From Fratercula arctica (taxonomy: Eukaryota > Chordata > Aves > Charadriiformes > Alcidae), in assembly GCA_947846985.1 (NCBI GenBank), contig CANTUZ010000025.1, positions 20,148,100 through 20,212,099 of the forward strand: 64,000 nucleotides of DNA. The letters run 5' to 3'. This document shows positions 47,901-58,667 of this stretch, piece after piece; within the stretch, counting starts at the first letter, position 1; every line of letters begins with the position of its first letter. Made by a program: the position numbers and the translations under genes. Under the pieces are notes generated by a model. It saw only the letters and a list, made by a program, of their open reading frames with translations. It made no database searches and was not told where the DNA came from.

Positions 47901-50900
47901 AGGATTTGATGTTTCTCCTCTGCCAAACCCACACCACTCTCCAGCAAAGCAGGGTTGCTGGGCTGTGAGGCAGGGGCCTCAGCAAAGGGCTGCTCCCCTC
48001 AGCAAAGGCTGAGCAATACTTGCTAGCAATTTAGCTAATAGAATTATATGTCTAATAAAAGGGATATAAAAATCCCCAACTATTGATCTTGATTTTTTCA
48101 TGTTTATTTCCCTGACCCTGTTTTCAAATAAGCTGATGGAGGGATACAGAGTAGCATATCCATCTCTACGGACATTAAGTATTTTTCCCCACTGTCTTTT
48201 ATTCCTATTGTATTAAATTTTCCATTAGAAAAGAAAAATAGCCAGTTGTATAAATAGCACATTACATTGGAAAACTAGATTGATTCAACTTTGTCTCAGT
48301 TATGTTTGCATGGAATTAGTAAAATCACTTTTTGTGAATATTTTAAAATGTCATTTTGAGTACTTTTCCCTATTTGTTAGTGATCTGATTTTGACAGGTA
48401 AAATTATTTTTAGGTAGTTGCCTGCTAGCATATGTAAGCAATGTTGATGTTTGGCTGATTCACAAGCTATTATTAACAATTTGCTATCAGTCCTATAAGC
48501 CATGCAGTATCCAGTGTGTTCTATGTTTCTGCTTGACTGAAACTTTTATAAAGAGAGAATGACATATAACAAAAATGGTGTTTCTTTATATCCATTTTCA
48601 GTATAACTGTTGGTTTTTGCTATAAAGCCAAGAAACAGAGATATATTCATAGATTTAAAAAATGTGAAATGGTCATGAATAATGAATGATATGATCCCGC
48701 CACCCCGAATTCCACTCATTGTTTATAGCCATGTAAATATTCACAGCACAAATCTAAATACATGTGGATATTGCAGATCTCTAATGACAAATGCTTGCAA
48801 CAAATCATATATCAAAAAATTTCACATGTGTAAACGTGGCAGTGATCAAACCTGCAATAACATAACTTTTTCAATGTTTGAAGCAACCACTAATAATTGC
48901 AACCAGCATGAACATACATTTTAGCTTTCTGTACTTAAAATGAAAGGTCAGGTGGAAAACGCACAACTACAGGGAACAGGGATGTTTGAAATGGCAAGAG
49001 GTCTGAGAGTAAAACCAGAGGCTCATCCAAAGTGAGGTATGTCATCTCTTGACTGCTGACCAAGAATGACTGGTAAGCAATTCAGACATGAAGTCCCAGT
49101 GCTTTGTATTTTATTTACTGTGCTCTGAGTAATAGCACGAGAGTCCCTTGTGCTTCTGAAATAAAACCACATCTTTGATAGGAAACTCTTCCATGGGGAG
49201 GCTACAGCTCAAGCGAGCGTTTGAGTCAGGAGGCAGCAGAGAGATGCCCCGCAGGCTCCTCCGTCCCCACTGCAGTACCCCCGTCAGGGATAAAAGCCAG
49301 GAAGGTACCTGTCCCCTGCAATGTGTGTGGGTGTCACTGCTTCTCAGCTGCCTTCAGACACCCCAGTAGCATGGAGGTTAGAAGCTGTGGCTGGCTTGTG
49401 GCTGTTGGGACAGGGAGGTTTTATAGAAAAATTTATTTATGTCAGAGTTTGATGGTGATGACAATATGGGCAGTGCAGCACTGCTGATGACCTGCATTGC
49501 CTCTTCTCACTGAGAGTGCAAATTATTTCAGTTATAGGATTCTTTGCCTGGTTATAATTTCCATTGTACAAATAGTATGATGTGCAAGAAAAGATGACAG
49601 AGATGAAGAATTTTAACCCAAAGGCCTGATTCTTCTGTGCTGATTTTCAGGGCAGTACTTATTCTGTTTTCAGTATGGTGGTTCTGGTATTGACAGGTAT
49701 TGACAGTCCTGTAATGATATTGAAACTTGAATCAAAACCAAAAACTACTACATGCAAAAGTCAGCCTCCTGCTTAAGTGTGTGAGGATCACCAGAGCTGA
49801 TCTGGCTTACTTCAGGCACCAGTTACATTTTGGAGAATAAGGTGGAGCATGTAACATGTTCATGATTGAAAACAAGGAAGCAGACAGTAAGAGTACCAAA
49901 AGTGATGGCCAAACACAATCTTGTAGAACCCAGTGCTCAGGCAAGGATACTGAATTCCCCATCTACTCACCTAACAAATATTTTTGTCATTGCTTCCCTC
50001 AACTGACACAGTCTTTTCCAGACAAAGTGTTCATCCTGGCAAGGCTCAACATTAGGCTTTACTCAATGACTGTAAGAGATCTTCACTTCTCATTCAGCAA
50101 GATCAATGAGCAAAGACCACCAGTAGTCTGAGAGATCACCTCTAGATTGCTGGTTTGAAATACTCAAAATGAAACTTTGAAGTTCACTAAGGAGATCAGG
50201 TATAAGATAATTTTACTATATTGACATTTTAATAATTATTATTCTCAAACTCCCACCTAACTTGTCTGTCTCATGGCATATAAATAAAAATGAACAGAAA
50301 CCAGTTTGGTCTCTCTGCTGATACACAGGACCATAATAGGATAGGGAGAATACTACCAGGGCAGGATAGGGCTGATCTGAGGATCTGTATAGCCATCCCA
50401 CACTGCCTAATCCCTGGTTTGAAAATGGAAAAATATTTGGGAGAAGACAAGACCTGAAGGTATGTCCCTGAATAAGCAAACATTAAGCCTTTTGCTGCAT
50501 AATCTTGAGATTATAAGCCTACATTGCTCATTTTGTTCTGTTTTGATGAAAGAATAACCCAGGAGAGAGAGCTTGTTCAGCAACTAAAACATCTGAGTTT
50601 CTCTGAGCAAAGGTGATAACCACCTCTGAATTTCTTTCATAGCGTGCCCAGAGCAGCAAAGAACATGCCTGGGAAGGCTTGACCTGCTGCATCAGTGAGG
50701 GGAATAAAAGTACTTTCCCTTTTCCGATGGAGGTACAGTTATCTGAAGAAGGGATGGAAGTTTCTTGGCTCAATTTTCTTGTCTCACTCAACTGATGTGT
50801 GTGAAACTTTGGCAGACTACAAACTGCATTCTGACACAGGTGGGAGCAAAACTCGCGCTAGTCCTTGCATGCAAGGTGTCCGTGGAGGCTGTGGGAGAAG

Positions 50901-51764
50901 GCGGGTGCTGGGAGCAGCCACAGGCAGGAGAATGGGAGAGCCAGCAGGCAGGTGCGGAGCTGCAGGGCCCTGTGCCATCAGAAGCACAAGGTGAGAGTAA
51001 GCCCTTAATTCCTTCCTGGAAGAGACCAAACAATGTGGCCACATCACTCAGGTCTGTGTCTGCATTCACAATCCGGTCTGCAGCTGTATGACTCTGGCTG
51101 GCTTGGTCAAAAGGCACGGCATGGTTCATCTCATCACACTGAAGGACTCCTTGGCATAGGGTTAGGGAAGTACAATACTTCCCTAGGATGAATACCCCAG
51201 CACCAGTAACTTCGTAAGTCCTTCAAGCTGTTACCAAGGATGGATGCTATTTGGTGGTAGTGAACTTCAAATAAAGGCAAACAGTTTTCATGCTGAAAAA
51301 CAGAAACTTGCATTGTCGAAACATAGTGGGAAAACAAACCATAACTGGCTCAAATATATCAAAATCCAAATGATATATCAATTCCCCCAGACAGTTCAAT
51401 GTTTTTCCTAAAAACTGCCTTGAACCTGGTAGACCAGTACTTGCTGATATCATTTTAATATTTTTCATCAGTATATTACTATCTCTACCTTTTCTTACAA
51501 AAATTAAATATTCTTAATTCTACTTTTGGGTTTTTTTGGATCATACCTTTCTTCCTCCTAGATGGTGCGTTTTCTTTCCCCAGAAACAAATACACTGTTA
51601 TGTGAAAATACCACTAATTGCAGGAAGTCTGCATTTCTGCCCCATTTCTGTGCTTCCAGTAAGCTTCAGTCTTCAGGTCTGGTGTTGCAGCTCAGTGTCA
51701 AAGTCCTTTGTTTTACCAATTATGCAAGGAAATTATGCAAGCCTTACAGTACCTGAAGGGGGCC
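44933..51764. other. 6.8 kb without recognisable genes or transposons
   Basis: Only homopolymers stand out: about 22 A at 45009-45030 and 14 G at 47226-47239. The frames at 46263-46616, 47180-47604 and 50765-51129 have no domain. 50860-50990 is GC-richer. Conserved non-coding elements cannot be excluded without an alignment. Confidence 0.45.
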
Positions 51765-52124
51765 TCTCTCGCCGAGGAGACCAGCTCCAGTGCAGATAGG
51801 TCCGCACTGGGGAAGGGAATCTCAGCAAAAAGGGCCAGCAAGGGACTCGTTTTTTGGGCTTTTTTGAGACGGGAAAAGCGGCAAGCCCGGGCCGGTACCC
51901 GTCAGCTCCGAGGGGCGGAGCCAGCTGAGGAGGCGTGGGCGGAGTCAGCACCCCCTGCGGCAGATCTAAAAGAGGCGAAACTCTCCCCCCCTGCAACCAT
52001 AAAAGAAGCCTTTTGGGAGAACACCGACCAGATCGCTGCGCACTGAGTAAGCAAGCAAGCAAGCAAGCAAGCAGCGAGAGCACCACAACAAGGGCAGTCA
52101 TCACACACTCTAAAGAGCTTAGCT

Positions 52125-53159
52125 ATGGTCTCCACCCGGAAGAAGGTCGTGCTCTCAACCTTAGCCAGAATGGATGTGGGAATCCAGACAGAGCTCCCAC
52201 AGGAACATACAACCGTCCAGGACTGCTGTGTGCGTTGCGAACAGGTGAATGATCTGCTCAGCCTGGTGGCAGAGCTGCAAGAGGAAGTCAAAAGGTTAAG
52301 GAGCATTAGGGAGGCTGAAGAAGAAATAGACTGGTGGAGCCAGGCTCTGCCCTCCTTGATGCAGAAACAGGAGCGCCTATCAGAAAGTAACTGGGATCAA
52401 GAGGCCCCTGTATCCTGCCCCTGTCAGGCAGCAGCCTGAGTGAATGGAGGCAAGTTCACAGTAGGGGCAGTGAGTGAACTCCCTCCTTACCACCCCCCCA
52501 CCCCCCCCCCCGGTACCTCTGAACAACAGATATGAAGCTCTGGTTGAGGAAGGCCAGTCAAATGAGGATGTGGATGATGGGCAATCTACACTAGAGACAT
52601 CTCCACAGTCAGAAAGGCATACTGCCCATATCACAACCACACCCACAAGGAAGAAAAGAAGGGTTATAGTCATTAGTGACTGAGGGGAACAGAGGGTCCA
52701 ATATGCCAGGTAGACCCTCCTCATAGGGAAGTCTGCTGTCTTCCTGGAGCCTGGGTTAAGGACATAACTAGGAAACTCCCTAGCTTGATACAGTCCTCAG
52801 ACTATTACCCATTACTGATCTTCCATGTAGGTGGAGAGGAAGCTGTGACTCGTAAACAAAGAGCAATCAAAGGGGACTTCAGGGCCTTGGGAAGGTTGCT
52901 GAGGGAATCTGGAGCACAGGTTATTTTCTTCTCACTCCTTCCAGTTGCAGGCAGTGACATTAGAAGGAACAGATGGATCCAGTCTATTAACACATGGCTC
53001 CGTGGCTGGTGTCGCCACCACAATTTCATTTTTTTTGACAATGGGATGGCCTACACGGCACCGGGCTTGCTGGCATCAAATGGGAGATGCCTTTCTCAAA
53101 GGGGGAAGAGGGTCTTTGCCCAAGAGATTGCGGGGCTGATTGACAGGGCTTTAAACTAG
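52125..53159 (+). pseudogene. CR1 ORF1 (coiled-coil plus esterase-like), broken
   Basis: 52125-52439 begins with ATG and encodes VSTRKKVVLSTLARMDVG followed by a Leu/Glu-rich coiled-coil-like segment (LSLVAELQEEVKRL, about residues 44-60). After frame breaks, 52474-52683 gives a Pro-rich and acidic linker ending KKRRVIVISD. 52785-53159 encodes the C-terminal esterase-like domain (YYPLLIFHVGG to IAGLIDRALN). The segment that should carry the GDS nucleophile block, between 52683 and 52785, is missing or scrambled, whereas the 35940 copy has it. ORF1 proteins bind the element RNA. The run of C at 52492-52511 lies in the linker. Confidence 0.88.
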
Positions 53160-53173
53160 ATGTGAAGGAGGCG

Positions 53174-53584
53174 TGCCGGGTCCAAACCGACTCTCAGTCG
53201 TGCGGGCACAGGGAAAGACGAACGCACCAATATGATGCAAGTCAATTCCAACTTTATTCAGCTTAATCGTTACATTTATAGTATTATGCTATCTGTTCAC
53301 GCGCTCTAACTCCTACTGATTGGCTGCATGCTATTTTCACAAGCTGTCCACGCGCAGGCAGCATCCTGCTGATAGGTTGAAGGTCGATTGCCACGCGCTT
53401 CTCAGTGTCTTCTAACTGGTCGTCTCTGACTGTTCACACGGAGCAGCAGCTTTGCTTTTCACATTCCTTTCCTTGCTGATATCTCCTGGCGCTTGCTTAA
53501 CTTTTCTCTCAAGGCGCCTCTCACGGGTACAGCTTTGTCTCATCAAGGCCAAACAGATACCCTACGCTACTCTCTATCTCCACA
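53174..53584 (-). mobile_element. 3' LTR K of the class II provirus
   Basis: 411 bp. On the minus strand it begins TGTGGAGATAG and ends GACCCGGCA. It has a CTATAAATG TATA box and a nearby AATAAAG signal, as in its partner at 58000-58410. Confidence 0.94.
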
Positions 53585-53598
53585 ATTCCCCCTTTTTT
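53585..53598 (-). promoter_or_regulatory. Polypurine tract
   Basis: On the minus strand AAAAAAGGGGGAAT directly precedes the 3' LTR. This is the expected site where RNase H leaves the primer for plus-strand DNA synthesis. Confidence 0.85.
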
Positions 53599-53622
53599 AT
53601 TTTTTCTACAACAAAAGCTTGA

Positions 53623-54402
53623 TTAATCATTTTTTGCACTATTTTCTGTAAGCAGCCTAAAATACAGCACATGACAAGCATTGGATGACAAAGATGACAT
53701 GTTTAGAAAATTTAAAACATAAGTTGCTTTATACAATTGCTCTTGAGGTGTCATACCAACAGGATTCCCCCTTTTTCGTTTATCAAGCATGGTTTTTAAG
53801 GTATGATGAATACGTTTCAGAATTGCTTGCCCAGCTGGGGAATGAGGAATACCAGTGACATGTTTGATACCCCATGTCTGTGAAGAGGCCTGTATTTTAG
53901 CGGACACATAAGCTGGTCTGTTATCAGTTTTTACAGTTTTCGGTACTCCCATGACTGCAATGCATTGCAACTAATGTCGAATAACATCACGAGCCTTCTC
54001 TCCTATATGAGCACTAGCTACAACAAGGTGAGAAAACAAATCAACTGAAACATGTACATAGCGCAAACGTCCAAATTCCATAATGTGCATAACATTGGAT
54101 TGCCAAAGTTCATCAGGTGTAAGCCCTCGCAGGGTAATCCCTGCAAATATTGGCAGAGGAGCCGGCTGCTGACAGCGCAAACGACCCTGTGAAATCAATC
54201 GTGCTAACAGTTCAATCATCATAGTTACTGTTTTTTGAAAAGTTATGTGGCAAAAATACTCACTCTAATGCAGTCAGGCTCTTTGCGAGCGCATCATCCC
54301 ACTGTCCTATCAGGGCGTAAGGTTGAAATTTTTGATGTATCATAAACAAATCTACAATGTGCTGTAATGCTTTCTGAGCTGTTGGGGTTAATGAACGTGG
54401 AA
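53623..54402 (-). pseudogene. pol: Class II pol remnant with integrase core
   Basis: Minus-strand frames. 54402 down to about 54270 is pol-like (QHIVDLFMIHQKFQPYALIG) and ends in a stop. 54222-53971 encodes the integrase region around DELWQSNVMHIMEFGRLRYV, and 53970-53623 encodes KTVKTDNRPAYVSAK and GQAILKRIHHTLK. Of the DDE triad only the middle Asp (TDN) remains: the first Asp position reads Asn (SNVMH) and the Glu position reads Lys (ILKRI). The zinc-binding N-terminus is not seen. The fragment is therefore catalytically dead. It lies after env in transcription order, contrary to the normal gag-pro-pol-env order. Confidence 0.88.
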
Positions 54403-54655
54403 CCTACCGGGGAGGGGGGGGGGGTGCAGACACAGCACTTCAGGGCATCCCCTGTATCTTCAAAGTGCGCTCATGTCTATCCCTCTCCCTCCGACCCAAG
54501 ACAGGCCCCTTATATCCTGCCCCGGACTGAGTGGAAAAGTACAGGCTGGGGTCACTGCATGCGTGGCCAGCACATGCAGCGAGCCTCACCAGACTCATGA
54601 TCCAGCTTTGCTAACTGCGGATGTCTGATACCTGACTCCCTTGTACTCCCTCCTT
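54403..54655 (-). mobile_element. Partial LTR Z inside the provirus
   Basis: 54430-54605 matches 29835-30005 (CAGGGCATCCCCTGTATC, CTTATATCCTGC, GATCCAGCTTTG) in the same plus-strand direction. On the minus strand it contains the TATA-like GATATAAGGGG. It follows the env fragment, as a 3' LTR would, and is cut off at a run of 13 G (54413-54425) where pol begins. Confidence 0.8.
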
Positions 54656-54791
54656 GTTACCTTCTTCTTTGAAAGTTAGGTTCTCATGGATACACATATA
54701 GTTTTTCAGCAACAGTACTGAGTCCCTTTTCCCCAACTGTATTTGGTTCAACTAGTAATTCTCCATTGTGTCTCACTCGAACCATCCTCTA

Positions 54792-55311
54792 TTATCCCTT
54801 ACACATGCCACCCCGTGGCCCATAGTTGGGACACAACGATATTCTATAACTCATACAAGGGTATGATGCAAAGCAACATCTGCAACTGATCGTATAATGC
54901 TTATTAAACATAGCAAACAGCATACTAAACATGACAGACAGATTCCTTCCACACAGGCAATGAGTATAATTTCCTTCAATCAACCCCACCCCCAAGTCCA
55001 TCCAGCAAAGAGATTTCACCCAATGGTCTCCACAAGTTGCTGGCTCGGTCAGTGCAGTTCTTGCAACTGGGCATGGAGTGGTCACTTAGATTCATACAAC
55101 ACAGTCCTTTAAAATCTTGACAACCGTGTCCGTGAGCTAAAAGCAAAAAATCAATAGCAGCTCTGTTTTGCAGCGTTGCATGTTGAATACTATCTACATC
55201 TAGCAATAACTCAGAAACAGCTGTACTAGTAGCATTACTAAATTTATCCCTGGCAGCGAGAGAGTCCTTGTTATCAAGAATCCTTGGCAGCGAAAGAGTC
55301 CTTGTTAGCAA
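54792..55311 (-). pseudogene. env: Env transmembrane subunit fragment
   Basis: The frame 55311-54976 contains LQNRAAIDFLLLAHG followed by GCQDFKGLCC, the C-x6-CC loop of gamma/alpha-type transmembrane subunits; the stretch before it is the immunosuppressive-like helix. A stop follows GGGVD, and a Cys- and Leu-rich hydrophobic span (about 54950-54880) continues in a different frame, so at least one frameshift separates ectodomain and membrane anchor. Residues 1-26 of the frame come from the upstream repeat, not env. The surface subunit and fusion peptide are absent. In an intact virus this subunit drives membrane fusion; here it is not functional. Confidence 0.82.
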
Positions 55312-55560
55312 GAGCGCATGCAGACTCCCTGTTCTTGCTGGTACTGTGCTTTGATCTTCTTACATAACAGGCCAGGATTCTCAGGCAGCTAGATAAGGTG
55401 TCTCCGAGTCCATTACAGACTTATGTCATCTAAGTGTTTTTCTTGCAAGCACCCAAAACTGAATAACAAGTAGTGTGATAGATGTGTTTTCCAGCACCCA
55501 GGTGCGAGTCCCTTGAGCATATTTACAATCCTCCTTGCTGATCTTCCATTGCTTTCCCAA
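55235..55560 (-). mobile_element. Segment shared with 29206-29584, opposite direction
   Basis: The reverse complement matches 29206-29540 (for example CAGACTCCCTGTTC versus GAACAGGGAGTCTG; GGCAGCTAGATAAGGTG). It leads directly into the env fragment on the minus strand. Confidence 0.8.
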
Positions 55561-55799
55561 ATTCCACCCCCCCGCTCAAGAGACCGCTTCTGCTGGGGTT
55601 CATTTAGTCTCGCAGGGTATAACACAGAGTAATTTACAAAGGCATGCAATAACATATATACATATAGGAAAAAAAACCCCAAAACATATCTCTATAGTAC
55701 TGCTTGAATCAGGTGTCCTATTTCTCTTTTTCTGCCGCTTTCTCATAGCGCGTATGACATACTTTTGTGCTAATGCGGCACATTTCCCTTCTAATTGTT

Positions 55800-55866
55800 C
55801 CCCCTTTTTTTTCTTTTCTTTTTTTCTTTTTTCTTTTTTTTCTCTTTTTTTCTTTTTTTTTCCTCA
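55800..55866 (-). repeat. 65-bp polypurine tract (minus strand)
   Basis: Almost only A and G on the minus strand, ending in eight A and five G before AACAATTAG. It resembles an expanded retroviral polypurine tract. The surrounding 55561-55799 and 55867-56241 are ERV interior without a recognisable frame. Confidence 0.75.
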
Positions 55867-56241
55867 TCACTTACAGCTGACATAAAAGTCTGCCTTGCAA
55901 CAAGAGCTCACCCTTAAGTTTCTCATTTTCCTACAGAGCATCCTATAGATTTTAGCTTAACTCCTTTTCCCAATCAACCATGATCTTATAGGCAAACAAC
56001 CAGCCATACGCCCTGCATGGGTAAGCCATTCCCAAGAGCGTAAGCATGTCAGCTGGCAAAAACGCCCCCAATATTTCAGGACTTCCATCAGTTCTACGGC
56101 CCATCATGGCCTATCTACCTGGGGTGCACTTGCCTTACATCTAAAATTGTGTATATACAAACTTCTTCGCTTGACAGTGTGTCAGCCCTAGTCATGTATG
56201 AGAACAGTACCACACCGGGCAGAACACCTGCTCAAGCGGAG

Positions 56242-57837
56242 TCACCAAACGACACTGCACACAGCAACAAACAACCAGTAGCACAGATGCTGATCAGCAG
56301 ATATAAATTGGCGCCCACACACACTTACACAGCAGACATACAAAAATACCACTTCTATCTCAGGGAGACGGCTGGGGCGGGGGGAGTGAGGCGGGCGGCG
56401 GCGGCGGGAGCGAAGCGGCTCTGGCTCCATCCTTCTCCCCCGACATTCTGACAATACACTGCAATACCCCGATTCCGGCTGCGCATGCATAAGCAAAATT
56501 TGATTTTTAAAAAAGGAAAGTAATAAAGTCATCACGTATTTGTTGTCATACCCATATTGCATTACTGTTCGTTGCAAATGACTTACAGTCTTCCAATCAA
56601 ATGGCACCCATTCCCTACGACCCCCCTGTGTTAATACTGGGAAGGCCGAAAGAGATCCCGGTAGCATCTGGCCCTCTATCACTGCATGTTCTATAATACC
56701 TTTCCACCTTTGTCCTGTATCAAAAGTTGGATCTTTCCACACCGGTCCCCCTCCAGGGCTAGATCCCCCCACAGCTCCTTTTTGTTCCATACCCTTTTCA
56801 ACAGTTAACTCTGCCTCACTTGTTGCCCTTTCTTTTGCATTTTCCCATCTCCTTTCCTGCCCTCTTTTCCAAGCCGCCCGTTCTTCCTCCCCTACTCCAG
56901 TCCCAAATTTCTGAGCCAAATACTCATTTGCATCCTGTAAACCCATCTCCCCATCGTTTAACAGTGTACAAATCCATCTCCTCACTTTCTGCTCTTTAAC
57001 ATTATCTCCCTTTTCTGATACATTATACTGTTGTGCATTCCCAGACTTGTCCGCTGCTGTCTCAGACGGATCACCCGTTCCCGGACTCCCACACACCCTC
57101 TCCTCAACCGCCTGCAAACCCTCCTTGATAACCTCATGAGCCTTTTTATAAGCAGCCCGTATCGCGCCCGCTTTCAAACCCTTATCAAGTCTCTGCATTT
57201 CCGCGAGCAATTGCTGCATAGTGTTCTGTTGTTTGCGGAGAGCGTCACGGAGCTCCGCAGTATCTTTAGGTGGATAGATGGTTTTCAGACAAACGTCCTC
57301 GAAGGATGATGATGTTTCCATAGGCTGAGGAGAGTCGGGGGGAACCTGCGTGGATGACTCCAGTAGACCAGAGTACAGTGGAGCGGTCGGTTGCGGAGGC
57401 GTGAGAGGTGGCGGCGAAAATGTCCATCCATCAGATGCCCCCCAGAACTCCTTTTCTGACTGCTTTATTACAGGAAATGCATTGGAGGACAAACTGTTTC
57501 CCTCTTCCCCAGCTGCATCTAACATCCTCTGGGCTGTGGTGGCAATAACAGCTGATCCATGCATGCCTGCAATCAGTCCCTTCACCTGTCGATAAGTGCC
57601 TGCCAGGTTCTGGGCTTCCTTATTCTCTGACTGCACTGCTTCCCACATTTCCACTCCAATTCGAGTCCATGTTGAAAGGTCAAACAACTGTTTCGGATCT
57701 CTGAGCAATCCTCGTCGTCGGCACCAAGATAATAGTGCCAGTAAAGCACCCTTACTGAGGTTTTCCCTGGCACTTTTTGCCAGCTGCAGCAAACTTTGTA
57801 CCACTGCTTTTTCCACAGCTGATACAGCTGAACCCAT
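56242..57837 (-). pseudogene. gag: Class II Gag, N-terminal half with foreign C-terminus
   Basis: An open frame of 531 codons starting ATG GGT (Gly2 and Ser6 fit a myristoylation site), 140 bp after the primer-binding site. Residues 1 to about 110 are matrix-like. 144-155 is a proline-rich late-domain region with PTAP at 150-153. 190-260 is rich in charged helices. From about 395 (AFPVLTQGGRREWVPFDW) capsid begins but stops near residue 440 (about 56520). The remaining 90 codons are GC-rich unrelated sequence with a hydrophobic end. Gag builds the particle. Without the rest of capsid and nucleocapsid this one cannot, but its length without a stop is notable. Betaretrovirus-like by eye. Confidence 0.88.
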
Positions 57838-57979
57838 ACTACCGTTCCCACTCTAGGTGGCTCCCACTTCCCGTGGGGTCGCGGATCCGCTCCTGCCTCT
57901 CTTGGGCAGCCCAGCTTACCTTGGCGCCGGCGGTAGTATCCCCGCGTTTCTTACTCCGGTCTTCGGTCCAACAATGCTC

Positions 57980-57997
57980 ATCACGTCGGGGTCACCA
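57980..57997 (-). promoter_or_regulatory. Primer-binding site, tRNA-Trp
   Basis: The minus-strand TGGTGACCCCGACGTGAT lies two bases after the 5' LTR. It is the tRNA-Trp complement used by avian leukosis-type alpharetroviruses. No mismatch seen. Confidence 0.92.
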
Positions 57998-57999
57998 TT

Positions 58000-58410
58000 T
58001 GCCGGGTCCAAACCGACTCTCAGTCGTGCGGGCACAGGGAAAGACGAATGCACCAATATGATGCAAGTCAATTCCAACTTTATTCAGCTTAATCGTTACA
58101 TTTATAGTATTATGCTATCTGTTCACGTGCTCTAACTCCTACTGATTGGCTGCATGCTATTTTCACAAGCTGTCCACGCGCAGGCAGCATCCTGCTGATA
58201 GGTTGAAGGTCGATTGCCACGCGCTTCTCAGTGTCTTCTAACTGGTCGTCTCTGACTGTTCACGCGGAGCAGTAGCTTTGCTTTTCACATTCCTTTCCTT
58301 GCTGATATCTCCTGGCGCTTGCTTAACTTTTCTCTCAAGGCACCTCTCACGGGTACAGCTTTGTCTCATCAAGGCCAAACAGATACCCTACGCTACTCTC
58401 TATCTCCACA
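58000..58410 (-). mobile_element. 5' LTR K of the class II provirus
   Basis: 411 bp, TGTGGAGATAG to GACCCGGCA on the minus strand. The TATA box CTATAAATG (plus 58099-58107) and AATAAA (plus 58079-58084) lie within about 25 bp of each other, the compact arrangement of alpharetroviral LTRs in which the polyadenylation signal sits near the start site. Transcription would proceed toward lower coordinates. Confidence 0.94.
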
Positions 58411-58667
58411 GAGGAGGGGGATAATAATGTCAGGCTTGTCTGTGACAAGCTGTGGGATAACACATCAGGGTTAGAGGGATGGGGCACTAGTAAGGGCCTT
58501 TGACCTGCCACCCCAAGGCATGCTGGGGATGCTGCATCACAGTCAAAGTCTTACAGAGACGAGCCAGGGGCTCCTGAGGTAGTCCGAGTCAACAGGGAAA
58601 CACCTGCGAAACACCCCAAAGGGTGCTCCTCTGAGAAGGTGACACAGCCTGGCTGAAGTGCCTCTAC

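Larger units (their letters stand above)
53174..58410 (-). mobile_element. Class II mosaic provirus, defective
   Basis: Minus-strand order: 5' LTR K (58410-58000), tRNA-Trp primer-binding site, gag (57837-56242), a purine tract, a segment shared with 29206-29584, env transmembrane fragment, part of LTR Z, a pol/integrase fragment, polypurine tract, 3' LTR K (53584-53174). Flanking hexamers GAGGCG (53168-53173) and GAGGAG (58411-58416) form a 6-bp target duplication with one mismatch. The LTRs differ at only about five of 411 positions by eye, so insertion was recent, but protease, RT and env surface sequences are absent and the order env before integrase is abnormal. It must have used proteins of other proviruses. 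Confidence 0.92.

Noticed and set aside
52048..52075. AAGC repeat as a possible CRISPR-like or regulatory array
   Set aside because: A simple tetranucleotide run in the CR1 5' untranslated region; no spacers.
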